Source: Ideonella paludis
GTDB taxonomy: Bacteria > Pseudomonadota > Gammaproteobacteria > Burkholderiales > Burkholderiaceae_C
Reading direction: 5' to 3'
DNA: 64,000 nt
Assembly: GCF_018069865.1 (NCBI RefSeq)
Contig: NZ_JAGQDG010000004.1
Span: 434,001 to 498,000 of the forward strand
Shown: positions 7,864 through 17,793 of the stretch, in pieces
Numbering within the stretch: position 1 is the first letter of the stretch
How the letters are laid out: each line of letters opens with the position of its first letter
Notes under the pieces: model-generated
The model's input: the letters and a program-made list of their open reading frames with translations, nothing else
Database searches by the model: none
What the model was told of the DNA's origin: nothing
Translations under genes and position numbers: made by a program

Positions 7864-9117
7864 TTACCGATACCGCTCCACCGTCAACCCCTCCGTCTCA
7901 ATCTCCGGCTTGCGCCCCCCCATCCAATCCGCCATCAAGCGTCCCGTGCCGGCTGCCATGGTCCAGCCCAGGGTGCCGTGGCCGGTGGCCAGCCACAGGC
8001 CTTGGATGGCGGTGGGGCCGAGGATGGGGGTGCCGTCGGGGGTCATGGGGCGCAGGCCGGTCCAGAAGCTGGCTTGGGCCACGTCGCCGCCCTTGGGGAA
8101 AAGGTCAGTCACGACAAACTCAAGCGTTTTGCGGCGGCCAGCGTCGAGCCGTAAGTCAAAGCCGGAGAGTTGGGCGGTGCCGCCCACGCGGATGCGGTCG
8201 CCCAGGCGGGTGACGGCGACTTTGTGGGTTTCGTCCATGATGGTGGACTCCGGCGCTTTGGCCGCATTGCTGATGGGCACGGTGATGGAAAAGCCCTTCA
8301 CCGGATAGACGGGGATGCGCACGCCCACGGCCTGCAACATGGCCGTGCTGTAGCTGCCCAGGGCCAGCAAGGTCACATCGGCCTTGACCAGGCCTTGGCT
8401 GGTTTGCACGCCTTGCAGTTGGCCGCCTTCCACCACCAAGCGCTCGATGGCGGTGTTGAAGCGAAACTGCGCGCCCATGCCTTGGGCCAGCTTGGCGATT
8501 TCGTTGGTGAAGATGAAGCAGTCGCCGGTTTCATCGCCCGGCAGGCGCAGGGCGCCGACGAATTTGTCTTGCACATCGGCCAGGGCCGGCTCATATTGCA
8601 GGTATCCCGCGCGGTCCAGCACTTGGTAGGGCACTTTGTATTGCTGCAAGATCTCGACGTCTTTGCCAATGCCGTCGAGCTGCTTTTGGGTGCGAAAGAG
8701 TTGCAGCGTGCCTTGGGTGCGCTCGTCATAGCGGATGCCGGTGTCGGCCCGCAGTTGCACCATGCAGTCGCGGCTGTATTCAGCCAGGCGCACCATGCGC
8801 GCTTTGTTCTCGCGGTAGCGGGCTTCGGTGCAGTTGCGCAGCATGGCCATGCCCCAGCGCCACATGGCTGGGTCCAGCATGGGCTTGATGACCAAGGGCG
8901 AGTGGTGCATCAGCATCCACTTGATGGCCTTGAGGGGCACGCCAGGCCCGGCCCAAGGGGCCGAGTAGCCGGGCGAGACCTCGCCCGCATTGGCAAAGCT
9001 GGTCTCCAGCGCCGGGCCGCTTTGACGCTCGATGACGGTGACCTCATGGCCGGCGCGGCTGAGGTAGTAGGCGGCGGTGGTGCCGATCACACCACTGCCC
9101 AGGATGGCGATCTTCAT
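7864..9117 (-). CDS. dadA: D-amino-acid dehydrogenase small subunit
   Basis: 417 residues. An FAD-dependent enzyme that oxidatively deaminates D-amino acids (classically D-alanine to pyruvate and ammonia), passing electrons to the respiratory chain at the inner membrane. The dinucleotide-binding motif GSGVIG is at 7-12. [23 protein letters not shown] is a DadA hallmark, and the C-terminal [26 protein letters not shown] closes the FAD site. Length matches E. coli DadA. No racemase gene (dadX) lies beside it. The next upstream gene on the strand ends 46 bp away, so it may have its own promoter. Confidence 0.93.
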   Translation of the reverse strand: MKIAILGSGVIGTTAAYYLSRAGHEVTVIERQSGPALETSFANAGEVSPGYSAPWAGPGVPLKAIKWMLMHHSPLVIKPMLDPAMWRWGMAMLRNCTEARYRENKARMVRLAEYSRDCMVQLRADTGIRYDERTQGTLQLFRTQKQLDGIGKDVEILQQYKVPYQVLDRAGYLQYEPALADVQDKFVGALRLPGDETGDCFIFTNEIAKLAQGMGAQFRFNTAIERLVVEGGQLQGVQTSQGLVKADVTLLALGSYSTAMLQAVGVRIPVYPVKGFSITVPISNAAKAPESTIMDETHKVAVTRLGDRIRVGGTAQLSGFDLRLDAGRRKTLEFVVTDLFPKGGDVAQASFWTGLRPMTPDGTPILGPTAIQGLWLATGHGTLGWTMAAGTGRLMADWMGGRKPEIETEGLTVERYR

Positions 9118-9163
9118 GGGATGCTCCTTTGCGGAGCCCCAAGTATCGCCGTCAAGTTGGACC

Positions 9164-10513
9164 TTAGAGCGCCAGCACCTTGATCAATCTGGCCTGGTTC
9201 AAGGCTTGGCGCAGGCGCATCTGCACCGCCTCTTGCTCGGCGGCCAGGCGGGCATTGCGCACCTGCAGCCAATCCAGCTTGGCAATGCTGCCCACCTCAT
9301 AGCGCAATTGGGCCAGGCGCTCGGTGCGCTGGGCCTCGGCCAAGCGGGCGGCTTGGGCCTGGGCTTCGGCAGCCAGGGCCTGGCGCTCGGCCGCCACTTG
9401 CTCGATCTCGACCTGGGCTTTGTGCAGGGCGTCGCGCAGGCTCAGGGCAGCGGCTTCCACATCGGTGTGGGCCTGGGCTTGCTGCAGCTCCAGGCGCCGC
9501 CAGTCCACCAGCGGCACCACGAGGTTGGCGGCCAAGTTGGCCAAGGGTTTGTCAAGCCAGTCGCGCCACTCACTGCCGCCTGTAGACACACCGAGGCTGA
9601 AGCTGAGTTGGGGGTAGCGTGCGGCCTGGGCCACGCGCTGCTGGGCCAGGGCCACATCCACGCCCCAGCGGGCACGCTGCACATCGGGGCGGCGGCTCAG
9701 CACCTCGCCAGGGCTGCCCAGGGCCAGCGCCGGCAGCGTGGTGCTGGGCATCTGCAAGGTGGCAGGCAGCACCAAGCTGCTGTCGTCCAGCAGGGTCTCT
9801 AGGCTCAGTTGCTGCAGCAGGCGGTCTCGGCCCTGTTGCACCTGGCGCACTTGCAAGGCCTGCAGCGCAATCGCAGCTTTGTCGACCTCAATGGGCAAGA
9901 GCTTGCCTTCTTGTACGCGCAGGCGGGTCAACGCCAGGATCTCGGCCGCGCCTTGGCGCTGGGCTTCGATCAAAGGGGCCTCTTGCGCCAGGGCCGCCAG
10001 GGTCCAGAAAGACTCTGCCACCTGGCTGCGGATCAGGCCTTGGGCGGCCAGCACATCGGTGTGCTGCGCCTCCAACTGCGCGGCCTGGGCCTGGGTGGCG
10101 GCAGAGAGCCGGCCCCACAGGTCGGCCTCATAGCTGAGGCCCGCGCTCAAGCTCATGCTGCGGCTCAGGCGGCCTGCCTCCAGTGGGCGGCTGGCCGAGG
10201 TCTGCAGGCTCAGGCTGGGCCGGGGCTCTTGGTCTTGCTGGCTGGCTTGCCACGCGAGCTGGGCTTTTTGCACCCGCAACAGCGCTTGGCTCACATCGCG
10301 GTTACGCGCCACGGCTTGGGCCTGCAGGCTGCGCAACGCCGGGTCGGCCCACAGGGCCCAGGCGTCGGGCGCGGCGCTGGCGCCCGACGCGGCTGCGTCG
10401 GCGGGCACGGCCTTCCAAGGGGCGGGCTCTGGCGGCGCATGGGGGGGCTTGAGCGGCGCACTGCTGCAGGCCGCCAGCAGCAAGGCCAAGGTGGTCAAGG
10501 CAAAGGTCTTCAT
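9164..10513 (-). CDS. Outer-membrane efflux lipoprotein (TolC/NodT-type)
   Basis: 449 residues. A lipoprotein signal with Cys16 in [12 protein letters not shown] is followed by two TolC-type outer-membrane efflux repeats, each with long heptad-rich helices (for example [33 protein letters not shown] and [31 protein letters not shown]) and a strand pair. It would form the outer-membrane duct of a tripartite exporter. It begins 10 bp after macB, so it is the third gene of the macA-macB-OMF operon and almost certainly works with that pump. Confidence 0.9.
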   Translation of the reverse strand: MKTFALTTLALLLAACSSAPLKPPHAPPEPAPWKAVPADAAASGASAAPDAWALWADPALRSLQAQAVARNRDVSQALLRVQKAQLAWQASQQDQEPRPSLSLQTSASRPLEAGRLSRSMSLSAGLSYEADLWGRLSAATQAQAAQLEAQHTDVLAAQGLIRSQVAESFWTLAALAQEAPLIEAQRQGAAEILALTRLRVQEGKLLPIEVDKAAIALQALQVRQVQQGRDRLLQQLSLETLLDDSSLVLPATLQMPSTTLPALALGSPGEVLSRRPDVQRARWGVDVALAQQRVAQAARYPQLSFSLGVSTGGSEWRDWLDKPLANLAANLVVPLVDWRRLELQQAQAHTDVEAAALSLRDALHKAQVEIEQVAAERQALAAEAQAQAARLAEAQRTERLAQLRYEVGSIAKLDWLQVRNARLAAEQEAVQMRLRQALNQARLIKVLAL

Positions 10514-10523
10514 CGCATCATCC

Positions 10524-12566
10524 TCATTCGCGGGCCAGGGCGTCCACCGGGCTCAGCGCTGCGGCACGGCGTGCCGGCAGGGTGCCAAAGATCAGGCCCA
10601 CCAGGGTGGACACCCCAAAGGCCACGGCCAAGGCGGTGCCATCCACGTGCACGGTCAGTTTGTCTTGGAAGGCGTTCAAGCCGGTGGCGGCCAGCCAGCT
10701 CAAGCCCACCCCCACCAAGCCACCCAGGCAGCACAAGACCACCGCCTCGACCATGAACTGCAGGCGCACATCGGCCTGGCGCGCGCCCACGGCCATGCGG
10801 ATGCCGATCTCACGGGTGCGCTCACTCACCGACACCAGCATGATGTTCATCACCCCCACGCCCCCCACCAGCAGCGAGATGGCGCCCACACCGGCAAACA
10901 GCAGGGCCATGGCGCCGGTGACGCTTTGGATCTTTTTGAACTCTTCGTCGGCATTCCAAGAGTCAAAGTCTTCAACACCGTGAAGCGCTTTAAGGCGGAA
11001 GTGAACTTGCTTGCGCACCTCCTCAGGCGGCACGGTGAAGTCCAACAGCACATGGATCTGGTCCGCATCTACCCGCAAGTCCAGCTTGCGGCTGAAGGTA
11101 CTGACAGGCACCAAAACCTGCCCCAGCCAGGCACCGAACTGCACCGCACCGCCCGTGTCAGGCTCCACCACACCGATGATGGTGACGGGCAAGGACACGC
11201 CCACAGGCAACTCCGCGCCCGCCCCCGACGCCAAGGCCTGCGCTTGGGCAGCCTGCGCCTCCATGCCGCCACCGGGCGCGAGCAGCAGGGTCTTGCCCAC
11301 CGGGTTCTCGCCCGGCTTGAACAGGTTTTTGCGGGCCTTGTCGTCAATCAGCGCGACCTGGGCGCTGCTGCTCAGGTCCAGCGGGCTGAGCATCCGGCCC
11401 TCCACCAGCTTGAGCTTGCGCGCCGACAAGATGTTGGCATCGGCCCCCAGCACGCTGACCATGCTGTCGCGCGAGCCATGCCGCGCGGTGAGTTGAACCT
11501 CGCGCTCCACCGTCACCCCCTTGACGCCGGGCAAGGCGCGAATGGCTTCGATCTCATTCGGCCGGAAGGGCTGGGGCTGAGTGCCCGGTGGCAGGTTGGG
11601 GTTGCCGCGCCAGACCGGAATGCGGCCTGACAAAAAGCTGCCCACGTCTTTCTCGATGCTGCTGCGGGCTGCGGTGGTCAAGGCCATGATGCTGACCACG
11701 GCCGCAATGCCGATGCTGATGCCCAGCATGGACAGCGCCGTGCGCAGGCGATTGCCCTTGAGCGACAGGGCCGCCGATTGCAGGGCCTCGCGCCATTGAC
11801 CTTGGCGCTGTTGCCACCAGCCGCCGGCTTGCAGCGCCGGGCCGTCCTCACCGGCAGCGCTGGCGGCAGGTGGGCGGTGGTCGGGCGGCGTGCCGCTGTC
11901 GCGCAGCACCTCGCCGTCGCGCAGCTCGATCACGCGCTTGGCATGGGCCGCCACATGGGCGTCGTGGGTCACCAAAATGATGGTGTGGCCCTGGGCATGC
12001 AGCTCGCCCAGCAAGGCCAGCATGTCTTTGCCTGACTGTGAGTCGAGCGCACCGGTGGGCTCGTCGGCCAAGATGATCTGCCCGCCGTTCATCAGCGAGC
12101 GCGCTATCGACACCCGCTGCTGCTGGCCGCCCGACAGCTCATTGGGCTTGTGGTGCATGCGCTCGCCCAGGCCCAGGCGCGCCAGCAGGCTCTCGGCGCG
12201 CTTGATGCGGGCAGCACCGGGCACGCCGGCATAGACGGCCGGCAGGGCCGCATTGGCCCGCGCATCCAGGTGCGGCAGCAGGTGATAGCGCTGGAAGATG
12301 AAGCCAAAGCGTTGGCGGCGCAGCGCGGCCAGCTCATCTGGCCCTAAGCCCGCAGCGTCTTCACCGTCGATCAGGAACTGGCCGCTGCTGGGGGTGTCCA
12401 GGCAGCCCAGCACGTTCATCAAGGTGCTCTTGCCCGAGCCCGACTGGCCGATGATGGCCACGTACTCGCCCGCCTCAATGCGCAGGCTGACGCCGCGCAG
12501 GGCATGGACCTCGTTGCTGCCCAGCAGATAGCGGCGCGAGACATCGCGCAGGTCGATCATGGCCAT
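10524..12566 (-). CDS. macB: MacB-type ABC transporter (ATPase fused to permease)
   Basis: 680 residues. The N-terminal ABC ATPase has Walker A at 40-48 (GQSGSGKST), signature LSGGQQQR, and Walker B IILADEPTGALD. A linker leads to TM1 (about 270-295), a large periplasmic MacB_PCD domain, and three C-terminal TMs in the FtsX-like permease (about 555-680). This is the four-TM MacB mechanotransmission architecture that drives export of periplasmic substrates such as macrolides, toxins or lipopeptides. Begins 5 bp after macA ends. Substrate cannot be inferred from sequence. Confidence 0.95.
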   Translation of the reverse strand: MAMIDLRDVSRRYLLGSNEVHALRGVSLRIEAGEYVAIIGQSGSGKSTLMNVLGCLDTPSSGQFLIDGEDAAGLGPDELAALRRQRFGFIFQRYHLLPHLDARANAALPAVYAGVPGAARIKRAESLLARLGLGERMHHKPNELSGGQQQRVSIARSLMNGGQIILADEPTGALDSQSGKDMLALLGELHAQGHTIILVTHDAHVAAHAKRVIELRDGEVLRDSGTPPDHRPPAASAAGEDGPALQAGGWWQQRQGQWREALQSAALSLKGNRLRTALSMLGISIGIAAVVSIMALTTAARSSIEKDVGSFLSGRIPVWRGNPNLPPGTQPQPFRPNEIEAIRALPGVKGVTVEREVQLTARHGSRDSMVSVLGADANILSARKLKLVEGRMLSPLDLSSSAQVALIDDKARKNLFKPGENPVGKTLLLAPGGGMEAQAAQAQALASGAGAELPVGVSLPVTIIGVVEPDTGGAVQFGAWLGQVLVPVSTFSRKLDLRVDADQIHVLLDFTVPPEEVRKQVHFRLKALHGVEDFDSWNADEEFKKIQSVTGAMALLFAGVGAISLLVGGVGVMNIMLVSVSERTREIGIRMAVGARQADVRLQFMVEAVVLCCLGGLVGVGLSWLAATGLNAFQDKLTVHVDGTALAVAFGVSTLVGLIFGTLPARRAAALSPVDALARE

Positions 12567-12571
12567 GATGT

Positions 12572-13732
12572 TCAGGATTTGGCCGAAGCCGCCGACGCCG
12601 CCGACGCCGCTTCAGAAGGCGGTGCCAGCAACACCTTCTCGCCGGCCTTCAGGCCGTCGAGCACCTGCACCCGCGCGCCATCTTGCAGGCCGGTGCGGAT
12701 CTTGCGAGATTGGTGGGCGCCCTTGGCATCCACCACCTGCACGGTGAAGCGGCCGTCATCGGCCCGCTCACCCAGGGCCACGGTCGGGATGGTCAGCACA
12801 CCCTTGGCTTCGCCGGTGGCAATGCTGACCTGCACGGTCATATCGGGCAGCAGCTTGCGAGCTTTGTTGTCCACCTCAAACAGCACGTTATAAAACACGG
12901 CATTGCCGGCGCGTTCCGGCACGGGCTGGATCACCCGCACCACGCCTTCGTAGCGCTGGGCCTCGCCCGACAGCGTGATGAAGCGCGCCTTCTGGCCCAC
13001 CTGCACCGCAGAGACATCGGCCTCGGGCACACGGGTGCGCACGGTGATCTCGTCCATATTGGCCAAGGTCACCATCACCGGGGTGATTTGCACGGCGATC
13101 ACGGTTTGCCCCTCTTGCACCGGCAGGTTGACGACCACGCCGTCAATGGGCGCGGTGATGGTGGCATAGCCCAGAGCCAGGCGGCGCTTGTCGAGCTGGG
13201 CCTGCAGGCTCTTCAGGCTGGCGTTCTGGCCGCGCAGGTCGGCTTGCAGCTTGAGCAGCTCGGCCTCGGCCCGCTCGGCCTCGGTGGCGGCCGTGGCCTC
13301 GCCGGCCAGCAGGCGGCGCTGGCGGCTCAGCTCGGCCTGGGCCAGCTTCAGGTCGGCTTGGCGGGCATCGATCAGTGCGGCTTGCTGGGCCAAAGCCGCT
13401 TCGGCTTGGGCCACTTCGCTGCGGGCGAGCTCAGGGTCCAGGCTGACCAGCACATCGCCCTTCTTGACCTGCTGGCCGAGCTGCACATGGATCTTGCGCA
13501 CCTGGCCGCTGACCTGGGCGCCCACATCCACCTTGACCCGCGGCTGCAAGACACCGGCCGCTTGGACGGCCTGCACCACGTCGGTGAGCTTGGCCTCGCC
13601 TTGCGGTGGCGGGGCCGGTGCCGGCGGTGGGTTGAGGTGTTGGTAGCCCGCCCAAGCGGCCAAGCCCAGCAGCACCACACCACCTCGAAATGCCCATTTG
13701 CGGGTGCGCGCACTGAATGGAGGAAATGCCAT
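12572..13732 (-). CDS. macA: MacA-type periplasmic adaptor subunit
   Basis: 386 residues. An N-terminal membrane anchor (about 18-33) is followed by a barrel-sandwich (lipoyl) domain starting VQAAGVLQPRVKVDVGAQVSGQV, a long helical hairpin (about 105-190, rich in Gln/Ala/Glu) and beta-barrel and membrane-proximal domains. It links MacB in the inner membrane to the outer-membrane factor encoded downstream. First gene of the three-gene export operon; about 90 bp separate it from the ABC-2 permease gene upstream, long enough for a separate promoter. Ends with an Ala/Ser tail. Confidence 0.93.
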   Translation of the reverse strand: MAFPPFSARTRKWAFRGGVVLLGLAAWAGYQHLNPPPAPAPPPQGEAKLTDVVQAVQAAGVLQPRVKVDVGAQVSGQVRKIHVQLGQQVKKGDVLVSLDPELARSEVAQAEAALAQQAALIDARQADLKLAQAELSRQRRLLAGEATAATEAERAEAELLKLQADLRGQNASLKSLQAQLDKRRLALGYATITAPIDGVVVNLPVQEGQTVIAVQITPVMVTLANMDEITVRTRVPEADVSAVQVGQKARFITLSGEAQRYEGVVRVIQPVPERAGNAVFYNVLFEVDNKARKLLPDMTVQVSIATGEAKGVLTIPTVALGERADDGRFTVQVVDAKGAHQSRKIRTGLQDGARVQVLDGLKAGEKVLLAPPSEAASAASAASAKS

Positions 13733-13824
13733 GAGTTACTTTCAAACAAACAAGGAACTGCGCCCTGCCTACAGGCCAACCGGACATTGCATCATGCGGG
13801 CAGCGGCGCAGACTCAAGGCTGGC

Positions 13825-14733
13825 TCAACGCCCTTGCTGACGGCGGTAGAGCACGCCCCAGGCACCTGCCGCGGACAAGGCCAGGGCCAGCAGCAACCAG
13901 GGGCTGGCGAGGTCGGCCACCCGCTGCTGCAAATCGGCCATCAGCCAAGGCGCTATGCCGTCGAGCTGGCCACTCAGCACCGTCTTCTCCTCCAGATGGA
14001 AGCCCGCGTCACCCGCCGCACCGGGGAAGAGTGCGGCACCGACGTTGTCAGCCAAGGCCTTGACGCTGTCCAGCAACCACGCTTGGCCGTAATACTCCTT
14101 GAGCACCATGCCGCCCACGCCCACCACAGCCACGAGCACCGGCACACCCCAGCGCTTGAGCCAGGCCGAGGCCGCCATCATCAGCAGCACAAAGGGCAAG
14201 GCCCACAGACCCGCCAGCACCAGGCCCGCAAACACTCTCAGCGTCCCGGCCGCGATCACCACCAGCAAGGCGGCCCAGGGCATGGTGGTCAAGCCCGCCA
14301 GGCCCAGGCCTTTGATGACGGTAATCGGGCCAATCAACAAGCCGCCCAGCAGCCCGATGGCCACCACCATCATGGGGAACAGCCACACATGCATCAGCAG
14401 CATGGCGCCCAAGGTCTGGGGCTGGCCGACAGGCAAAGACAGCCAGAACTCGATCGAGCGATCTTGTTGGTCGCGCCGGGCTAGGCCCGAGGCCTGGAAG
14501 GCGGTGGCGGCCACGGCCAAGACCAACAAGATCATCGCCGTGCCGAAGGACACGATCATCATCAGGCCAGCACCCGACATCTCGCCGGGATCATCGCCAT
14601 AGGCATCCACCGTGCCAAAGACCGTGGCCAGGAACATCAGCGCCACCGGGATCAAGCCCAGCGCCAGCCAGCCCTTGCGGTGCTGCAGCCACTCGCGCAG
14701 GAGCAGGGTTTGAAAGACTTTCATCGAGATCAT
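13825..14733 (-). CDS. ABC-2 type transporter permease
   Basis: 302 residues from the second of two adjacent ATGs. GGAG lies six bases before 14733 and only three before 14736, so I prefer the second. At least six hydrophobic segments (around 25-45, 65-85, 115-145, 160-180, 190-210 and at the C-terminus) make an ABC-2 membrane subunit. It follows the ATP-binding gene by 11 bp and works with it. The substrate is unknown; in this layout (GntR-YtrA regulator, ATPase, permease) such systems often respond to envelope stress or antimicrobial peptides. Confidence 0.85.
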   Translation of the reverse strand: MISMKVFQTLLLREWLQHRKGWLALGLIPVALMFLATVFGTVDAYGDDPGEMSGAGLMMIVSFGTAMILLVLAVAATAFQASGLARRDQQDRSIEFWLSLPVGQPQTLGAMLLMHVWLFPMMVVAIGLLGGLLIGPITVIKGLGLAGLTTMPWAALLVVIAAGTLRVFAGLVLAGLWALPFVLLMMAASAWLKRWGVPVLVAVVGVGGMVLKEYYGQAWLLDSVKALADNVGAALFPGAAGDAGFHLEEKTVLSGQLDGIAPWLMADLQQRVADLASPWLLLALALSAAGAWGVLYRRQQGR

Positions 14734-14744
14734 CATGTTCTCCT

Positions 14745-15623
14745 TCAGGCGCGACGGTTGAGTTCCGGGGCGCGGGTCAGCGCCACGAACAAGTCCACCA
14801 AGCTGGGGCGCACGCGCTGGCCCAGGGCCACCACCGCATCGGGCGGGGCGCCGTCAAACAGCGCGGCCGATTGGCCATGCTGGCGATAGCGCAGCAAGGG
14901 GTGGGCCGCCGCCACCGCGTCGGCGGCGGCCGCGTCGTGGCTCAGGGCCACAAAGCGCTGGTCCAACTGGTCCAGGCTGATGTTGAGGACCACTTGCCCT
15001 TCGTTGAGCATCAGCACATCCGACAGCAGCGACTCCACCTCTTCCACCTGGTGCGTGGAGATGATGACGGTGCGCTCGCCGTCGCACCACTCGTCGATCA
15101 GCATCTCGTAAAAGGATTTGCGCGAGAGCACGTCCAGCCCCAGAGTGGGCTCGTCCAGGATCATGACCTTGGCGTCAATGGCCGCCACCAAGGCCAGGTG
15201 CGCCTGCACCACCATGCCTTTGGAGAGCTTGCCCACGACATCATCCAAGCCCACGCTGGTGCGTCTGAGCAGGTCTTTGGCGCGTTCGGGCGAAAAGCCC
15301 GGGTGCAGGCCGGCCATCAAGGTGATGAGTTGCCCCACCTTGGCCCAGCGCGGCAGCACGGCCACATCGGGGATGTAGCACAGGGACTTCAGCAACTCGG
15401 TGCGTTGGGTGCTGGGGTTCAGGCCCAGCACGCTCAAGCTGCCTTCGTGGCGCTGCAGGCCGACCAGGGCCTTCATTAAGGTGGTCTTGCCTGCGCCGTT
15501 GTGGCCCAGCAAGCCCACGACCCGGCCTTTGGGAATGCTCAAAGACAGGTCGGTCAGGGCCTGCTTCTTGGCAAAGCGCACGCTCAAGCCTTGGGCGCGA
15601 ATCAGCGCGTCGGTGTCAGTCAT
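14745..15623 (-). CDS. ABC transporter ATP-binding protein
   Basis: 292 residues. Walker A GHNGAGKTT (about 39-47), a signature-like LSKGMVVQAHLALVAAID (LSKGM replaces LSGGQ, common in this subgroup) and Walker B KVMILDEPTLGLD. The C-terminal ~70 residues form the extra domain seen in YtrB/CcmA-like ATPases. The gene overlaps the upstream GntR regulator by 8 bp and is followed at once by the permease, giving a regulator-ATPase-permease operon. Confidence 0.93.
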   Translation of the reverse strand: MTDTDALIRAQGLSVRFAKKQALTDLSLSIPKGRVVGLLGHNGAGKTTLMKALVGLQRHEGSLSVLGLNPSTQRTELLKSLCYIPDVAVLPRWAKVGQLITLMAGLHPGFSPERAKDLLRRTSVGLDDVVGKLSKGMVVQAHLALVAAIDAKVMILDEPTLGLDVLSRKSFYEMLIDEWCDGERTVIISTHQVEEVESLLSDVLMLNEGQVVLNISLDQLDQRFVALSHDAAAADAVAAAHPLLRYRQHGQSAALFDGAPPDAVVALGQRVRPSLVDLFVALTRAPELNRRA

Positions 15624-15984
15624 GTGGGGTCTCCCAGTCCAATTGCGCAGGGCTCAAGCCCAGTTGTTTCAGGCGTTGGCGCAGTTGCGGCCATTCGCGC
15701 TGCATGAATCGTTCACGTTCGATCTGGCGCAGGCGCTCGCGGGCGCCCGGCCTCACAAACAAGCCCAGGCCACGCCGGTTCTCCAAGAGCCCGTCGTCAT
15801 CCAAGGCCTGCAGCGCCCGGCCCACGGTCAGCGGGTTGAGCAAGTAGTGACTGGCCAAGGTGCGCACCGAAGGCATGGCTTGGCCTTCGGGCGGGTCGCC
15901 GTCCAGCAACTGGCTGGCCAGGCGGTCGGCCAACTGCCGGTAAATCGCTTGTCGGTTGTCCCAATCATTGACAGGGTGTCGCAT
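15616..15984 (-). CDS. GntR-family regulator, YtrA subgroup
   Basis: 122 residues: a GntR winged helix (about 8-75: RQAIYRQLADRLASQLLDGD, MPSVRTLASHYLLNPLTVGRALQALDDDGLLENRRGLGLFV) with only a short C-terminal helical tail and no large effector domain. That is the YtrA type, usually autoregulating an ABC operon. The start MRHPVNDWDN (15984) sits where homologues begin; the longer open frame upstream is Pro/Cys-rich and unlike the family. It heads the ABC-2 operon and overlaps the ATPase gene by 8 bp. Confidence 0.88.
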   Translation of the reverse strand: MRHPVNDWDNRQAIYRQLADRLASQLLDGDPPEGQAMPSVRTLASHYLLNPLTVGRALQALDDDGLLENRRGLGLFVRPGARERLRQIERERFMQREWPQLRQRLKQLGLSPAQLDWETPHD

Positions 15985-16084
15985 CACATGTCCTGGGTGT
16001 GTTGGTGATGTAGCACACTGTAGAAGGGCGCTAGCCGCACCGCGAGCGACTTGCGACGAACTGCAGATCGGCGCGATAAGCGGG

Positions 16085-17449
16085 TCAATGCGCTGGGGCT
16101 GCTGCCGCAGAGGCTGCAGCCGGGCCTTGCAGCATGTGCTCGCGCCAGCGCATGGCTTGGTGGATGCGGGTGCGGGCACTCGGGTGGTCGAAGAACAGCA
16201 CTTCCTCGATCGGGCCGGGGTCGGCCTTGCGGTACTCCACCAGCTTGAGCAAGGCCTCGGACATGCCCACCGGCTCGCGGGCGGTATTGAGGCCGAAGTA
16301 GTCGGCCTCGATCTCGGCGGTGCGCACGATGGTGTTGATCAAAGGCGAGATCAAGAACATATAGCTGGAAAACACCACCACGAGCAAAGGCAGGCTGGCC
16401 ACATCACTCAGCCGTGTCACCCGCCACGCGGTGCCAAAGCGCGCCAGCAAGCGGCCCATGAGCCAGTTCGACACCGCAAAGCCGATGATCACCAGCAGCC
16501 CCATCTGCAACAGCATCTTGGGCACATGGTTGAGGGTGTAGTGGCCAATCTCGTGGGCCATGACGGCGCGGATCTCGGGCAGGCTGGCCCGCCGCAGGAG
16601 GTTGTCGTTGAGCCGAATGGCTGCCGTGCCGAGCAGGCCAGACACATTGGCGCTGACCCGCGTGGTCTGCCGCGAGGCATCAAACTCAAAAATATTGTCT
16701 GCAGGGACGCCATTGGCTTGTGCCATGGCCAAGACCTGGGTCTTCACCGGCCCGGCCTCCACGGGCTTGTAGGTGTTGAACAGCGGCTCAATGAACACCG
16801 GGCTGACGGCCACCATCACGGTCAACAAGCCACTGACCAGCAAGCCGCCCCACAGCCACCAGCGTGCCCCGCTGCGGCGCAGCACGGCGTACAGCAGGGC
16901 CACCAGCACAGCGCTCAGCACCATGCTGACGGCCAAGTTGAGAACATGCTCGCTCAGCCATTCCCCAAAGCTCTGGGTGGCCATGCCGTATTGGTGCTCA
17001 CGCACAAAGTCTTGGTAAATGCTCAAAGGCAGGCTCAGCACCCAGCCCGCCACGGCATACATCGCTCCATAGCAGGCGTCCACGAAAAAGGTCCGCTTGA
17101 GCTTGCGCTCGGCCCACGCCCTCAAGGCGGTGGACGGGCGCGTCCACAGCAGCAGTGCGGCCAGGCCCAAGCCCCACACCCAGTTCCACAAGTCCAGCCA
17201 GTAGCCGCCTTCAAAGTAGGCGTCTGATCGCGCCTTGACCTCTGCGGGGATGCGGTCCATCCAAGCCTGTGTGGCAGCGTTGGCTTCCACCGGCAGGGCC
17301 GCCACCCAGGCGGCGTCGGCGGGCTTGAGGTAGAAGGCGGAGGAGGCCGCAGCGGCCGGCGCATCAGGGGCGGCCACGGCGGCCGACAGCATCAACACGC
17401 ACAAGGCCAGCAGGGCGGTGGCCCGGTGCCAAAAGGAGAACGTCATCAT
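16085..17449 (-). CDS. M48-family integral-membrane metalloprotease (Ste24/CaaX-protease-like)
   Basis: 454 residues. Signal-like first TM (10-28), then several TMs, and the zinc motif HEIGH at 299-303 flanked by SRQTTRVSANVSGL, typical of the Ste24 branch of M48. The third zinc ligand is the glutamate in RTAEIEADYFGLN. The C-terminal FFDHPSARTRIHQAMRW is also family-typical. Prokaryotes lack CaaX prenylation, so it is probably a membrane-protein quality-control protease. The start MMTF (17449) was chosen because the signal segment follows directly; the frame upstream is low-complexity. Divergent from the retron operon. Confidence 0.9.
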   Translation of the reverse strand: MMTFSFWHRATALLALCVLMLSAAVAAPDAPAAAASSAFYLKPADAAWVAALPVEANAATQAWMDRIPAEVKARSDAYFEGGYWLDLWNWVWGLGLAALLLWTRPSTALRAWAERKLKRTFFVDACYGAMYAVAGWVLSLPLSIYQDFVREHQYGMATQSFGEWLSEHVLNLAVSMVLSAVLVALLYAVLRRSGARWWLWGGLLVSGLLTVMVAVSPVFIEPLFNTYKPVEAGPVKTQVLAMAQANGVPADNIFEFDASRQTTRVSANVSGLLGTAAIRLNDNLLRRASLPEIRAVMAHEIGHYTLNHVPKMLLQMGLLVIIGFAVSNWLMGRLLARFGTAWRVTRLSDVASLPLLVVVFSSYMFLISPLINTIVRTAEIEADYFGLNTAREPVGMSEALLKLVEYRKADPGPIEEVLFFDHPSARTRIHQAMRWREHMLQGPAAASAAAAPAH

Positions 17450-17793
17450 GGGCAGCTTTCGGGATGCGAGGACAAGCCTTGGCGAGCAAGCGCAGGGGCG
17501 CTTTGCTTGCGCCGCAGTGTGCCAGCTTGCAGGCCCGCCCAAGGCCCGGACACCCCCCCACGAATCGCAGTGACACCGACGACCATTGCGCCCTCCCAAG
17601 GCGGGCGACAACACATCGGCAGCAGCGCGAGGTCGACGTGTCTTGGCATTCCTTCATGCGATGAGCGGGTCTCGGTTTGGGCTGCACCTCAATCCATGCA
17701 AAATCGGCGCCCAACAGCACGGTGGCTTTCCATCAGCCACTCCACAGCATTCCAACCCGGCCCCCAAGCCGGGATCGTCCGAGGGAGCCCCCT
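17450..17793. promoter_or_regulatory. Divergent intergenic region upstream of the retron operon
   Basis: 344 bp between the M48 protease start and the start of the helical-repeat protein. It must hold promoters for both directions. I see no convincing consensus promoter; TTGGGC (about 17676) followed at 17 bp by AAAATC is a weak candidate toward the retron genes. GGGAG at 17783-17787 is a good ribosome-binding site for the TTG at 17794. An open frame crosses the region in phase with the downstream gene but is low-complexity and not protein-like. Confidence 0.35.
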